Assembly (NCBI GenBank): GCA_947168365.1
Contig: CAMVLO010000021.1
Coordinates: forward strand, 1 to 58,578
DNA: 58,578 bases
Source: UBA3824 sp017541145
Lineage (GTDB): Bacteria > Bacteroidota > Bacteroidia > Bacteroidales > UBA3824
Reading direction: 5' to 3'
Of this stretch, positions 7,906-17,073 are shown in pieces (positions within the stretch are counted from its first letter, which is position 1; the number at the start of each line of letters is the position of its first letter). The position numbers were made by a program, and so were the translations under genes. The notes under the pieces were generated by a model. It did no database searches, was not told the DNA's origin, and was given only the letters and a program-made list of their open reading frames with translations.

Positions 7906-8751
7906 TTAAAGCAAAATATTATCGATTAATCTTGTTTTTCCGTCGTAAACTGTAATACAAATTACAGCATTCTTTGGCAAATCACCTTTTATCGGCTGCA
8001 ATGTATCTTTGTCGGCAATCTCTACATATTCCAAACAAAGATTAGCATCTGTAGCTATCGACTTCTTTATATAATCAACAAGTTCTTTCTGAGTAGCACC
8101 CTTGTCCGACATCTCTTTAGCCTTAAACAATGTCTTAGAAATCAACAAAGCAGAAACTCTCTGATCAGCAGACAAATGCTGATTTCTACTGCTAAGAGCA
8201 AGACCGTCGGATTCGCGTTTGATAGGACAGCTGATAATTTTACCCTTAAAATCAGGCATATATTTTTTCACCATTGTACGGATAACAGCAATCTGCTGGT
8301 AATCTTTCTGACCGAAATAAGCATTGTCAGGCTCCATAATATTAAGAAGCTTGCTAACCACCTGACAAACACCATTAAAATGTCCCGGACGATATTTACC
8401 TTCCATTACTTCGGCAACAGCACCAATCTCAAACTGACGGTTGTCAGGCTGAGGATACATCTCAGATACTGCCGGAGCAAAAACGATATCAGCCTCGTTT
8501 TCTTCCAATAAATGAATATCGGCTTCAAGATTTCGTGGATATTTTTCGAGATCTTCTTTGTTGTTGAACTGTGTAGGATTTACAAAAATACTTACAGCAG
8601 TGATGTCGTTATCTTGATTGGATTTTTCAACGAGAGAAACATGACCAAGATGAAGTGCACCCATTGTAGCAACAAAACCTATGGATTTGCCTTGAGCGCG
8701 TAATTGTGCGAGTCTCTTCTTGAGAGGTTCGATTTCGTAAAATATTTCCAT
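7906..8751 (-). CDS. panC: Pantothenate synthetase
   Basis: 281 residues. Joins pantoate and beta-alanine with ATP via pantoyl-adenylate. The nucleotidyltransferase HIGH-type motif is in MGALHLGHVSLVEKS, and the KMSKS-type loop in IKRESDGLALSSRN. YFGQKDYQQ and PTQFNNKEDLEKYPR are further family signatures. First gene of the panC-panD pair. panB was not seen in this window. Confidence 0.97.
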   Translation of the reverse strand: MEIFYEIEPLKKRLAQLRAQGKSIGFVATMGALHLGHVSLVEKSNQDNDITAVSIFVNPTQFNNKEDLEKYPRNLEADIHLLEENEADIVFAPAVSEMYPQPDNRQFEIGAVAEVMEGKYRPGHFNGVCQVVSKLLNIMEPDNAYFGQKDYQQIAVIRTMVKKYMPDFKGKIISCPIKRESDGLALSSRNQHLSADQRVSALLISKTLFKAKEMSDKGATQKELVDYIKKSIATDANLCLEYVEIADKDTLQPIKGDLPKNAVICITVYDGKTRLIDNILL

Positions 8752-8825
8752 AACAGATTTCTATCAATAAATTGATTTTTCAGTTTGCAAAGATAATCAA
8801 TTAATAAATAACAGCCAAAAAAAAA

Positions 8826-8853
8826 TCCTAACTGAAATTTCTCTCAGTTAGGA
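8826..8853 (-). terminator. Terminator of the initiator tRNA
   Basis: A 10-bp perfect stem (TCCTAACTGA with TCAGTTAGGA) and, on the - strand, a following run of eight T. Confidence 0.85.
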
Positions 8854-8885
8854 CATTATGGCTACTACTTATAAATTAATCTTAG

Positions 8886-8958
<73 letters not shown>

Positions 8959-9143
8959 GTATTTTTTCAACGTTGCAAAGGTAGATACTATTTATGAACC
9001 CACCAAATTTTTCACCAACTTTTTTCACAAGTTTTTGATAATTTAATATTAACTCTCAATATTTTAATTTATTATTTAGTTAACATTAAAATATAACTTG
9101 TTTTAGCCGTATGTTTTAATTTTGCCGCCGTAAAAATTATATC

Positions 9144-9680
9144 ATGGTCTATATAAAAAACAACATCAAGAAAAGAAAAAAGCCGTCTATCATTAAATGG
9201 CTTATCTATGCAGCTGTTTTGCTCGCTGCTTTATTCATTTTTATACCAAGATACCTTATTCACAAGGCTTGCAATATCATCGAAGAAGAAATTCCGGATT
9301 CTACAGCTACTGTTACAAATCCGCCCTCAAAAAAAATTATGACTGCTTACAACTATTTGCAAGTAGCAAAATTTTTCCCTTTAGGCGAGAAAGAAAGTAT
9401 CAAAGACCAGAAATTTATTATGGACTATTACTTTCCGCTTTTCAAAACCGATTACAACAAACTAAAATTTGCATGCGTAGACAACGCTATCAGCAAATTG
9501 AAAGAAAACGATACTATCCCTGCTGACTCTATTAATATTATAGCACTAAAATCAGCATGGAGAAACTATCCGGACAGTACTGCATTGGAAGAATTTCGCG
9601 AAAAATGGGACAGTTACCATAAAAAATATGCGAAATCACTTCCGGAATATCCGAGATTTATAGATGCCAAACACCTATAA
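9144..9680 (+). CDS. Hypothetical protein with an N-terminal membrane anchor
   Basis: 178 residues, family not recognised. After a basic cytoplasmic start (KNNIKKRKKPS), residues about 17-39 form one transmembrane helix. The remaining 135 residues are soluble, rich in Lys, Asp and aromatic residues, and would face the periplasm. TAATTTTG at 9117-9124 is a -7-like box 20 bases upstream of the ATG, so the 5' leader would be very short. It precedes the DUF3078 gene by 55 bases and may share its transcript. No catalytic motif is evident. Confidence 0.65.
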   Translation: MVYIKNNIKKRKKPSIIKWLIYAAVLLAALFIFIPRYLIHKACNIIEEEIPDSTATVTNPPSKKIMTAYNYLQVAKFFPLGEKESIKDQKFIMDYYFPLFKTDYNKLKFACVDNAISKLKENDTIPADSINIIALKSAWRNYPDSTALEEFREKWDSYHKKYAKSLPEYPRFIDAKHL

Positions 9681-9734
9681 TAAAACGAAAAAAGTAACAC
9701 ATATATATAACATCAATACATAACTAATAAAACA

Positions 9735-10667
9735 ATGAAAAGAGTATTGTTAACACTTGCAATTGCTGCAATGAGTTTTGCCGCAATTGCTCAAACCGAC
9801 GATGTAGCAAAAGACGTAGCTACTCTTGCAAAAGATTCCAAAAAAGAAGCAGTAGTTGACAGTGCAAAAGTATGGAAACTCAGCGGTATGTTGTCACTCA
9901 ATGCCTCACAAACCAAACTCACAAACTGGGCTGCCGGTGGTGATCAGCAAATTGGTTTCAATGCGCTCGCAAGTCTCAACGCCAACTACCTCAAAGGCAA
10001 ACATTCTTGGCAAAACGCTGCTATCATGCAATATGGAGCATTGAGACTTATTGACGAAAACGATGAATTCAGAAAAACAGACGATAAATTCCAAATTTCT
10101 TCTAAATACGGTTACGCAGTTAGCAAGAAATTCTACGCATCTGCAATTTTCGATTACAAAAGTCAATTGGCTGTAGGTTATACTTACGACGACAAAAACA
10201 ATACTAAAGAACTCAACTCTGAATGGTGGTCACCTTTGTATCTTACATATACAATAGGTATCGATTATCAGCCAAACGAGAATCTTACATTCTATCTCTC
10301 ACCACTTTGCGGTAAAACAACTATTGTTACCAACGATTACTTATCATCAATAGGCGCATTTGGTGTTGATACTTTGAAACACTCACGTTCTGAGTTCGGA
10401 TGGTATTTCAAGATGAATGCTCTCTACACTTTCGGCAAAAACATCTCTTTAAATACCAACCTCACATTGTTCAACAATTATGAAGACGGTATTGTAGACG
10501 AAATCGATGTTGACTGGAACGTAATTATCTCACTCCAATTGAAAAAATGGCTTGCATTCAATATCACAACCGAACTTATTTACGATGAAGATATCCTCAT
10601 CGACGAATCATATTCAAAAACACAGTTCAAAGACGTAATTGGCTGCGGTTTAACATTTAAATTCTAA
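9735..10667 (+). CDS. DUF3078 outer-membrane beta-barrel protein
   Basis: 310 residues with a Sec signal peptide ending AIAQ. The mature protein has the DUF3078 hallmark (W...G..SLNASQTKLTNWAAGG near residues 46-68) and continues as alternating amphipathic strands ending in an aromatic C-terminus (TFKF), as expected for an outer-membrane barrel. Close relatives are common in Bacteroidota and are usually annotated without function. It is followed by its own terminator. No partner gene suggests a substrate. Confidence 0.85.
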   Translation: MKRVLLTLAIAAMSFAAIAQTDDVAKDVATLAKDSKKEAVVDSAKVWKLSGMLSLNASQTKLTNWAAGGDQQIGFNALASLNANYLKGKHSWQNAAIMQYGALRLIDENDEFRKTDDKFQISSKYGYAVSKKFYASAIFDYKSQLAVGYTYDDKNNTKELNSEWWSPLYLTYTIGIDYQPNENLTFYLSPLCGKTTIVTNDYLSSIGAFGVDTLKHSRSEFGWYFKMNALYTFGKNISLNTNLTLFNNYEDGIVDEIDVDWNVIISLQLKKWLAFNITTELIYDEDILIDESYSKTQFKDVIGCGLTFKF

Positions 10668-10690
10668 TACTCAATTAACTTAACAAAACC

Positions 10691-10727
10691 AAAGGCTGTT
10701 CTCCTCATCGGGAACAGCCTTTTTTAT
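10691..10727 (+). terminator. Terminator after the DUF3078 gene
   Basis: An 11-bp stem AAAGGCTGTTC / GAACAGCCTTT followed by T-rich sequence. Confidence 0.9.
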
Positions 10728-10752
10728 TTTATCTGTGGTATTAATAACGGAT

Positions 10753-10788
10753 GTGATGTTTGATTTTCGCCGTGGGTGCAAACCCACG
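10753..10788 (+). repeat. Dispersed 36-bp repeat, copy 1, with GCAA-loop hairpin
   Basis: A 36-base element that matches 47219-47254 in 34 of 36 positions. Its 3' half folds as CGTGGGT-GCAA-ACCCACG, a 7-bp stem with a GNRA-type tetraloop. It sits in the short space between two convergent genes and has no T-run, so it does not look like a terminator. Confidence 0.75.
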
Positions 10789-10822
10789 ATACCCAAACGC
10801 AACGAAATCATACATCAATTTA

Positions 10823-11143
10823 TCAAGCAAAAGCGGCTGTGAAGAATACGCTGAATATAAATAATAACGGGGCAACAAATTCTAAGAAAATAAATACTAC
10901 CAAGATAATTATTCCGGCTATACACCATTTTTTTGACTTTTCATATTCTTCCAAGCTATATTCATATTCGCCTGAATTCCAAGCCTTTTGTGATTTTAAT
11001 ATTTTCAGAAGTGCTACTATACCACACGGCAAACAATATCCGATTGCAAGTACAGATATTACAATCATTGTAGTAAAATCCGGCATTTTGTACGGATTGT
11101 ATCTCGGAGGCTGTAAATTATAATCAAGATTTTTATGTTCCAC
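10823..11143 (-). CDS. CD225/dispanin-type two-helix membrane protein (no GYF domain)
   Basis: 106 residues. Two hydrophobic segments (about 26-48 and 74-104) flank the conserved dispanin loop CGIVALLKILKSQKAWNSGEYEYSLEEYEKSKKWC, matching the CD225 pattern (P-x-GI..., a K-rich loop with G-[ED] and a W before the second helix). Unlike its four upstream paralogues it lacks an N-terminal GYF_2 domain. Last gene of the cluster, 12 bases after the previous stop. Function unknown; CD225 proteins in animals act on membrane curvature and fusion, but transfer of that role to bacteria is unproven. Confidence 0.8.
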   Translation of the reverse strand: MEHKNLDYNLQPPRYNPYKMPDFTTMIVISVLAIGYCLPCGIVALLKILKSQKAWNSGEYEYSLEEYEKSKKWCIAGIIILVVFIFLEFVAPLLFIFSVFFTAAFA

Positions 11144-11155
11144 ATCAACCGACTT

Positions 11156-11680
11156 TTACAACATACTAATAAACATAAATCTCGATACAACCCCCAAAAT
11201 CAATGCAATAAAAAAAAACAATTTTGCATTATCCATCTGTTCGAGGGATTTTTTAATGTTATTATGTTCAAAATTATGTTGACTTTTCTGTAAAAATATT
11301 AAAGTAACAATATTCAAAAGCCCACCCGGCAGAAAGAAAATTAAAAAAATAACAGATATAATATACCAAAAAATATAATTAGGTTTCAAACGTAAAGAAT
11401 ACCTCTTGCCGTCGTTTCCAATAACATATCCACGAGAATCGGTCTTCGATGTTGCAGAATTATTGTTATACGAAGCATGCGGAGGAGGTGTTACTTGCTG
11501 CATTCTTGATATTTGTTCCTGAAGTGCAATATTTACTTCAGGAACAGATTTTGCACTTCGCCAGTCTTCCAGTTCATTACGCCAAATTTGAGTATCGGGT
11601 GTAATATGTTTAATCAGTTCTTCCAAGTTTACAGGCCCGAAAGTTTGTGAACCTTCGTAATAAAAATAAGAATAATCCAT
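11156..11680 (-). CDS. GYF_2 domain plus divergent two-helix membrane domain
   Basis: 174 residues. Residues 1-50 form a GYF_2 (DUF4339) domain (YFYYEGSQTFGPVNLEELIKHI...TQIWRNELEDWRSAKSVPEV). A low-complexity linker (about 60-90) leads to two membrane helices at about 103-130 and 151-172. The inter-helix loop keeps only part of the CD225 pattern, so this copy is the most divergent. It starts 6 bases after the preceding paralogue, which indicates co-transcription. Confidence 0.8.
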   Translation of the reverse strand: MDYSYFYYEGSQTFGPVNLEELIKHITPDTQIWRNELEDWRSAKSVPEVNIALQEQISRMQQVTPPPHASYNNNSATSKTDSRGYVIGNDGKRYSLRLKPNYIFWYIISVIFLIFFLPGGLLNIVTLIFLQKSQHNFEHNNIKKSLEQMDNAKLFFFIALILGVVSRFMFISML

Positions 11681-11686
11681 AATTTT

Positions 11687-12217
11687 TTATCTCACTTGCA
11701 TTTTTATGAATACCATAATAAATACCATATATAATACAACCAATACTACCACACCAACAAGAGATGCAATCAACCAATGTTTTGCTGATTTGAGATCAAT
11801 ATTACAACCATTAACATCGCCTCGGTTATATGCTTTTTGAGCATTAAGAGTTTTGATTAATGCAACGATACCAAACGGCAAACATACTGCTGCAATACAA
11901 ATTGCTGACAATATAATATAAAGTGTAAAGTTTGGTTCATTGGGATCCGGATAAGGACGATTGTTTTGTTGATAATTGTTTTGTCGATAATAATTTGGAT
12001 TCTGACCGTTAGAAATATTGAAAGAATTTTGAGATTTCAATTGTTCTTGATATCTGTTGTAAGCAGCTACTACTTCAGGAACATTTTTGGCAGCTGTCCA
12101 ATCTGACAGATTAGGGCACCAAATATCAGTATCAAGATTAATTTTAGTAACAAGTTCATTCAAATCTACCGGACCTCTTTGTCCGTTACCATCATAATAA
12201 AAATATTGTTCTGACAT
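11687..12217 (-). CDS. GYF_2-CD225 domain membrane protein
   Basis: 176 residues: GYF_2 domain at 1-52 (YFYYDGNGQRGPVDLNELVTKI...WCPNLSDWTAAKNVPEV), an Asn/Gln/Tyr-rich linker, then a CD225 domain (NFTLYIILSAICIAAVCLPFGIVALIKTLNAQKAYNRGD...AKHW) and a second helix. GYF_2 modules are thought to bind proline-rich or other peptides, and CD225 anchors in the membrane, so a membrane-linked adaptor role is an inference. Confidence 0.85.
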   Translation of the reverse strand: MSEQYFYYDGNGQRGPVDLNELVTKINLDTDIWCPNLSDWTAAKNVPEVVAAYNRYQEQLKSQNSFNISNGQNPNYYRQNNYQQNNRPYPDPNEPNFTLYIILSAICIAAVCLPFGIVALIKTLNAQKAYNRGDVNGCNIDLKSAKHWLIASLVGVVVLVVLYMVFIMVFIKMQVR

Positions 12218-12274
12218 CTTTTTAATTACTTTTTTATTGTTGTTTTATAATTTGTTTACCATTTAAAAAATGCT

Positions 12275-12811
12275 TTACAATAACATAATCAAACCTAAAA
12301 TCATACACACAATCCATACAAATACTTCAATCGAGGTCCAACGATGACATCTGTTTAATTCATGATTACATGTATTAATATCACCGTTTCGATATGCTTT
12401 TTTAGCATCTAAGAGTTTTGCAATTGCATAAATACCAAACGGAAATGTACAAACACAAGTAAACATCCCGAACAAAATCAAAAATAAGTATTTGTTAAAA
12501 ACTGAAGTTTGATTAGTCGAAGTATTTTTAACATCCCGATTAAAGGAATTACTCCAAGTCTTACGCTGATTATAATTGATGTAATAATCATATCCTACAT
12601 CTTGATTATAACCATTAACAAAAGATTGTTGAGACAAATAATTCTGATGATTAAAAGCTTGTACAATTTCAGGAACATTATCGGCATGAGTCCACTCTAC
12701 AAGAGTATCATTCCAAACCAATGTATCTTGATTTATAACTTTTACAAGTTCTTCCGCTGCTAACGGTCCGCCTTGATTACCATATTTATCTATATAAAAA
12801 TAATATGACAT
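12275..12811 (-). CDS. GYF_2-CD225 domain membrane protein
   Basis: 178 residues with the same architecture as its neighbours: GYF_2 at 1-51 (YYFYIDKYGNQGGPLAAEELVKVI...VWNDTLVEWTHADNVPEI), a polar linker, and a CD225 pair of helices around FPFGIYAIAKLLDAKKAYRNGDINTCNHELNRCHRW. First gene after an internal hairpin, so it may be partly uncoupled from the copy upstream. Confidence 0.84.
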   Translation of the reverse strand: MSYYFYIDKYGNQGGPLAAEELVKVINQDTLVWNDTLVEWTHADNVPEIVQAFNHQNYLSQQSFVNGYNQDVGYDYYINYNQRKTWSNSFNRDVKNTSTNQTSVFNKYLFLILFGMFTCVCTFPFGIYAIAKLLDAKKAYRNGDINTCNHELNRCHRWTSIEVFVWIVCMILGLIMLL

Positions 12812-12824
12812 CTTATTATATTAG

Positions 12825-12869
12825 ATAACAGCGAAAAAACACTAAGTATTGAGGTTTTTTCGCTGTTAT
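12825..12869 (-). terminator. Terminator-like hairpin inside the GYF-CD225 cluster
   Basis: A perfect 16-bp stem (12825-12840 with 12854-12869) with an A/T run inside the arms, between two paralogues. It may reduce read-through from the 223-residue copy into the next three genes. Confidence 0.65.
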
Positions 12870-12894
12870 TCAACGCTTCTGCAAGCTATTTTTA

Positions 12895-13566
12895 TTAACG
12901 GAAGTTAACAATAATGTTTAGAACAAGACTAATAATACCAATCACAGCAGAAACAATCATCCATGTTTTTGCTTTTTCAAGTTTCTCATTGCAACTTGCT
13001 ATATTTCCGTATTGATATGCTTTTTTTGCTTCAGTTGTTTGATAAACAGCTACAATACCGCCAATAAGACAACAAAAAACTGCACTTAAAATTGACAAAA
13101 CGATATACAATGTAAAATTTGGTGCTTTAGCATCGTTGTCAGGATTTAAATATCCTTGCTGTTGTTGATTGTATCCTTGCTGTTGATATTGATTACCCTG
13201 TTGTTGATATTGATTATCGTTTTGAATAGGAATATATTTCTGCGGTTGAGGTTGAGAAATATCTTGCTGAGGTTGATTGTAATCTTGTTGCTGATTTTCA
13301 AAACCCTGAGCCGGAATTTGCGGAATTTCAGGCGGAACAGTTGATGTATTTTCTACTGTAGGATTAAAAGCAGCTGATTGAATTTGTTGATTGTAAGCAG
13401 CAAGAGCATTAGCTACTTCGGGAACATCTTTAGCGGGTGTCCATGAAGAAAGATCTTGACTCCAAACATCGGTTTGCGGTTTTATCTTTGAAACTAGTTC
13501 GTTCAACGGAAGCGGTCCGTGTTGACCACTCTCATCAAAATAATAATATCTTGTATTGTCTGCCAT
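12895..13566 (-). CDS. GYF_2-CD225 domain membrane protein with Gln-rich linker
   Basis: 223 residues, the longest of the four GYF-containing paralogues. GYF_2 at residues 5-53 (YYYFDESGQHGPLPLNELVSKI...VWSQDLSSWTPAKDVPEV). About 85 residues of Gln/Asn/Pro/Tyr-rich low-complexity linker follow, with repeated YQQQG units (about residues 115-140). The C-terminal CD225 domain is NFTLYIVLSILSAVFCCLIGGIVAVYQTTEAKKAYQYGN...AKTW plus a last helix. The CD225 motif has a Gly where the others have Pro-Phe/Pro-Cys-Gly. It lies 42 bases downstream of the DUF2752 gene. Confidence 0.85.
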   Translation of the reverse strand: MADNTRYYYFDESGQHGPLPLNELVSKIKPQTDVWSQDLSSWTPAKDVPEVANALAAYNQQIQSAAFNPTVENTSTVPPEIPQIPAQGFENQQQDYNQPQQDISQPQPQKYIPIQNDNQYQQQGNQYQQQGYNQQQQGYLNPDNDAKAPNFTLYIVLSILSAVFCCLIGGIVAVYQTTEAKKAYQYGNIASCNEKLEKAKTWMIVSAVIGIISLVLNIIVNFR

Positions 13567-13608
13567 AGTTATTTATATTTCAAAAATTTTGTAATTGTTT
13601 ATTTATAA

Positions 13609-14001
13609 TCAAAATACATTTCTCAGAATCCAATATGCTATAATTGAGAAAAACAATATATAACAAGCTGTAAGTCCTGTAATTTCCCGAGACAATTTAG
13701 GGAAACGGTATTTCATGTATGGAATTTTGAGAATAAGAACTACAATAATATAAGAACTCATCACCCAAAGCCCCGGATTCTGAAAAAAAGACTTGGAAAA
13801 TTCTCCCGTAAGAAAATAATGTACTGCCCTTTGACTGCCGCATCCCGGACATTTCCAGCCGGTGAGTTGAAAAAAAGCGCATTTGGGAAATATAGAACTT
13901 TCTTCGGGGTTATGTTGTTGATAAAATTTTAGGACTAACACCAATCCGACAACTGCTGCTAATCCTAAAATAATAAACATAAGTTTCTTTGCTTTCATCA
14001 A
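13609..14001 (-). CDS. DUF2752 membrane protein
   Basis: 130 residues with three hydrophobic segments and the DUF2752 signature CPGCGSQRAVHYFLTGEF after the first one. The C-x2-C pair could bind metal or form a disulfide. DUF2752 genes are repeatedly found beside CD225 or TM2-type small membrane proteins in Bacteroidota. Its place at the head of the GYF-CD225 group supports a shared, unknown membrane function. It starts 44 bases after hom; only a weak hairpin lies between them. Confidence 0.87.
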   Translation of the reverse strand: MMKAKKLMFIILGLAAVVGLVLVLKFYQQHNPEESSIFPKCAFFQLTGWKCPGCGSQRAVHYFLTGEFSKSFFQNPGLWVMSSYIIVVLILKIPYMKYRFPKLSREITGLTACYILFFSIIAYWILRNVF

Positions 14002-14045
14002 AAACTAAAATTGTAAAAAACTTTTGCAAGTACTTTTACAAAAGA

Positions 14046-15362
14046 TTAGTACAATATCGGTAATATCTTCGGTTCTTCCAACAAAAGTTCCGGTTTTTCC
14101 TTTTTGATATCATCGATAGCCAACGAGATAGCTTCCAATGTACAAGTTTCGGTTTCAATAGAGAAATCAGCAGTTTCACCTGAGAAACGGTTGTGACCCA
14201 CGGTTTCGATATTAATACCTCTTTTGCCGATACATGTAGTAATCAAACCTGTTGTACCCGGAAGGTTCTTTGTCTTGAAACTTACCAAATACGGGAACGA
14301 AATCTGATTTGCATCGCCCAATGTATATTTGTCTTCCTCGTTGTAAGTTGCTACTTCGCCATGACGCGCAATAAACACGATATCAGATACTATTGACATC
14401 GCTGTTTCTGTAGATCCTGCACCTTTACCGATAAGGAAATGTGTATCAGAATATTTGTTGTCAAGTCTTACAGCATTAACTGCAAAGTTTACTTGTGACA
14501 ATGTATTGTCGTTCTTTACAGCCATTGGTCTTACCGTAGCGTAAACTTTGTTGTCTTTTAGTTTTGCCAAACAAATCAATTTGATAGATGCGTTGATTTC
14601 TTTAGCGAAATCCATATCGTTTTTGTTGATATCCTGAATACCTATGGTAGCGAGTTCTACCATTGTAACTGTCATACCGTAAGCAAGTTTTATCAAAAGA
14701 ATAAGTTTGTGAGAAGCATCGCCGCCATTGATATCCAATGAAGGATCAGCCTCTGCATAACCGTTTTCTTGAGCAAGTTTCAATGCTTCACCAAAATCAA
14801 GTCCTTTCTGCTGCATTTGAGTAAGGATATAGTTAGAAGTACCGTTCATGATACCGCTAACCGATTGAATAATATCACCGGTGAAACATTCTTTGATACC
14901 TTTTATGATAGGAATAGCACCGCAGACAGCAGCTTCAAAACCAAGTTGAAGCTTGTTTTTAGCAGCCTCAGCAAAAATATCTGCACCACGCTCAGCCAAA
15001 AGAGCTTTGTTGGCAGTTACGAGATTTTTCCCGTGCTGAAGTACTCCCAAACAAGTATCATGAACGAAATTACCTTTTCCGCCCATAGTTTCTACAACTA
15101 CATCAATATCATTATCCTCAAGGATTTTTTTGATATTGTTACCTGCATCTTCTCTTGAAACGGGTGCGCCGCCTCCGGCAAAATATTTAGCATCAAGTCC
15201 GAAACGTTTGATTGCAGCTTCGGGATTGAGTTCTGCTATTACTTTCAAATTAATTTCTCTGCCTGAACGTTTAGAAAGCAGGTCTTTTTGTTCGGTGAGT
15301 ATCTTTGCAACACCACCGCCTACTGTACCACAGCCTAATATTGCTATATTTAACGGTTTCAT
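14046..15362 (-). CDS. hom: Homoserine dehydrogenase (monofunctional, with ACT domain)
   Basis: 438 residues. Reduces aspartate semialdehyde to homoserine with NAD(P)H in threonine/methionine synthesis. N-terminal Rossmann motif GCGTVGGGV, the NKALLAERG segment, the substrate motif GIMNGTSNYILTQM and the catalytic region ENGYAEADPSLDINGGDASHK are all visible. A C-terminal ACT domain (about 350-430, LPGTTGLITTCIGKRGINIETVGH) suggests feedback control by an amino acid. It is not fused to aspartokinase, unlike the ThrA of many Bacteroides. Confidence 0.95.
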   Translation of the reverse strand: MKPLNIAILGCGTVGGGVAKILTEQKDLLSKRSGREINLKVIAELNPEAAIKRFGLDAKYFAGGGAPVSREDAGNNIKKILEDNDIDVVVETMGGKGNFVHDTCLGVLQHGKNLVTANKALLAERGADIFAEAAKNKLQLGFEAAVCGAIPIIKGIKECFTGDIIQSVSGIMNGTSNYILTQMQQKGLDFGEALKLAQENGYAEADPSLDINGGDASHKLILLIKLAYGMTVTMVELATIGIQDINKNDMDFAKEINASIKLICLAKLKDNKVYATVRPMAVKNDNTLSQVNFAVNAVRLDNKYSDTHFLIGKGAGSTETAMSIVSDIVFIARHGEVATYNEEDKYTLGDANQISFPYLVSFKTKNLPGTTGLITTCIGKRGINIETVGHNRFSGETADFSIETETCTLEAISLAIDDIKKEKPELLLEEPKILPILY

Positions 15363-15538
15363 CTACAACTATGTTTTTACATATTTAAAATACGCCGCAA
15401 TTTAAATATTTTTTTTTAATTACAGAAAAAAATTCAATTAAGGAAGTTTTTTTTCATTTTTTTAGAAACATTTATTTTTTTAGAATCGTATAAAGGTTAG
15501 ATAAAATATTTTCTAACAATTAAAAAAAAGGAACAACT

Positions 15539-16996
15539 ATGAAAAAACATTACTATTGGGTGCTGTCTGTCGGTTTGATGTTGGCTTTAGGATTGAATTC
15601 ATGCTATGAAGATGATGAACAAAATACTGAAACTGAAACACAACCGACAATCGAAGAAGAAACTCCGGCGCAAAACTTTACTGTAAAATTGATTCAAGAC
15701 GGTGAAGAGAAAGCATTTACTTATACAGAAAATTCTGTATTGGTACTTGATGAGAATTTCTGTAAAGCTTCAAGCGGAACTTTTATCAGCGGTTTTAATA
15801 TCGACGGAAAAAGTTATGATGCCGGCAGTTATATCACGGTAACTAAAGATTTTACAATCAATGTTCTTACCGGTAAATACACAACGAAAAAAGTTGAAGA
15901 TCTCGATGCTTATCTCAACGACTGCGAACTCGAAGGTGCTGAAGCTAATGTAGAAATCAGCAATCTTAGCGCAGACAAACTTCAATCTCTGAAAGAAACT
16001 ATTGAAAAATATAGTGAAGTTAATATCAATCTGAGTATTTCTGAATCAAGTAATATTACAGCAATACCGGCTTCGATGTTTTCTACTCTTACAAATATTA
16101 CAGAAATATCGCTGCCTTCTACTGTAACTGTAATTGAAGACAACGCATTTGAATTCTGTACAGCAGTAAAAACAGTAAAATTCAAACCGAGCCGTTTGAA
16201 GAAAGATGCTCAAATTGTAACAAAGACAAGAACTTACAACGGCGAAGATATCAATGCTTTGCTCCCGATTGACACTGTAATAATAGCAAACGAAGATAAA
16301 GCCGAACCGGTAGAAGAAATAATCTACGCTGTAATCAATGCAAAAGACAGTATTGTTACAACAGTTATGGGATTAAAACCGGATTACACTTCAGCTGATA
16401 CAGTTGCTGCAATCATCACTACAGGCAGTTGGAAGAAAGGCAACGGCGAAACATTTAAATGTAAAAACAAATGGAGTGATTTTAATACAGTAAAAGGTGT
16501 TTTCATCACATACCCGTTTGCATTTGATATTTTAAACCGTAAGTTCTATTGCTTTATCCCTCATAACGGTACTGATCGTGCTGAATATCTGACTTGTAAA
16601 AACGATGCATTTTACAATTCTTTAGGTAGAGAAGTAATGAATTTTAGTGCTTACAACAAGAAATCTTACGAGGCAGAAGTTGCTGAAGAACCGATTGAAC
16701 ATCCGATAGAAGGTGTAATTATCAAAGCAAAAGCTTTCAACGGTTGTATAGATCTCAAATCTATCACTTTCCCTGATTATGTCGGCTATATCGGTGACAA
16801 TGCTTTTGAAAATACTGGTCTTGAAGCCGTTGTTTTTGAAGGTGATATCACATTGGGAGAATCTGTTTTCGGAACCAAGAAAGGAACTCTCAAAGTTGTT
16901 CAAATCAATGCTAAAACATTCAGCAACAATCAATTGGAATATTTGAAATCAATTGCTGACAAAGTAATTTACGATTCCGAAATTACACTTTACTAA
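15539..16996 (+). CDS. BspA-type leucine-rich repeat lipoprotein
   Basis: 485 residues. Lipoprotein signal with lipobox LNSC (Cys22), then an acidic Glu/Thr linker. Two separated sets of BspA/LRR_5-like repeats are seen: around residues 175-220 (ITEISLPSTVTVIEDNAFEFCTAVKTVKF) and 395-440 (IKAKAFNGCIDLKSITFPDYVGYIGDNAFENTGLEAVVF). A non-repeat region of about 170 residues lies between them. Such proteins are cell-surface adhesins or binding proteins. The start has an AAGGA ribosome site 5 bases upstream. It stands alone, with its own promoter region and a terminator after it. Confidence 0.85.
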   Translation: MKKHYYWVLSVGLMLALGLNSCYEDDEQNTETETQPTIEEETPAQNFTVKLIQDGEEKAFTYTENSVLVLDENFCKASSGTFISGFNIDGKSYDAGSYITVTKDFTINVLTGKYTTKKVEDLDAYLNDCELEGAEANVEISNLSADKLQSLKETIEKYSEVNINLSISESSNITAIPASMFSTLTNITEISLPSTVTVIEDNAFEFCTAVKTVKFKPSRLKKDAQIVTKTRTYNGEDINALLPIDTVIIANEDKAEPVEEIIYAVINAKDSIVTTVMGLKPDYTSADTVAAIITTGSWKKGNGETFKCKNKWSDFNTVKGVFITYPFAFDILNRKFYCFIPHNGTDRAEYLTCKNDAFYNSLGREVMNFSAYNKKSYEAEVAEEPIEHPIEGVIIKAKAFNGCIDLKSITFPDYVGYIGDNAFENTGLEAVVFEGDITLGESVFGTKKGTLKVVQINAKTFSNNQLEYLKSIADKVIYDSEITLY

Positions 16997-17024
16997 GTAT
17001 TATCCGAACTTGTTTTTACCATAC

Positions 17025-17067
17025 AGAGACTGTTACAACTTAATTGTTGAGACAGTCTCTTTTTTTT
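17025..17067. terminator. Terminator between the BspA-like and SpoIIE genes
   Basis: A 9-bp stem AGAGACTGT / ACAGTCTCT followed by eight T; convergent position, so it may also act for the - strand gene. Confidence 0.85.
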
Positions 17068-17073
17068 AAAAAC

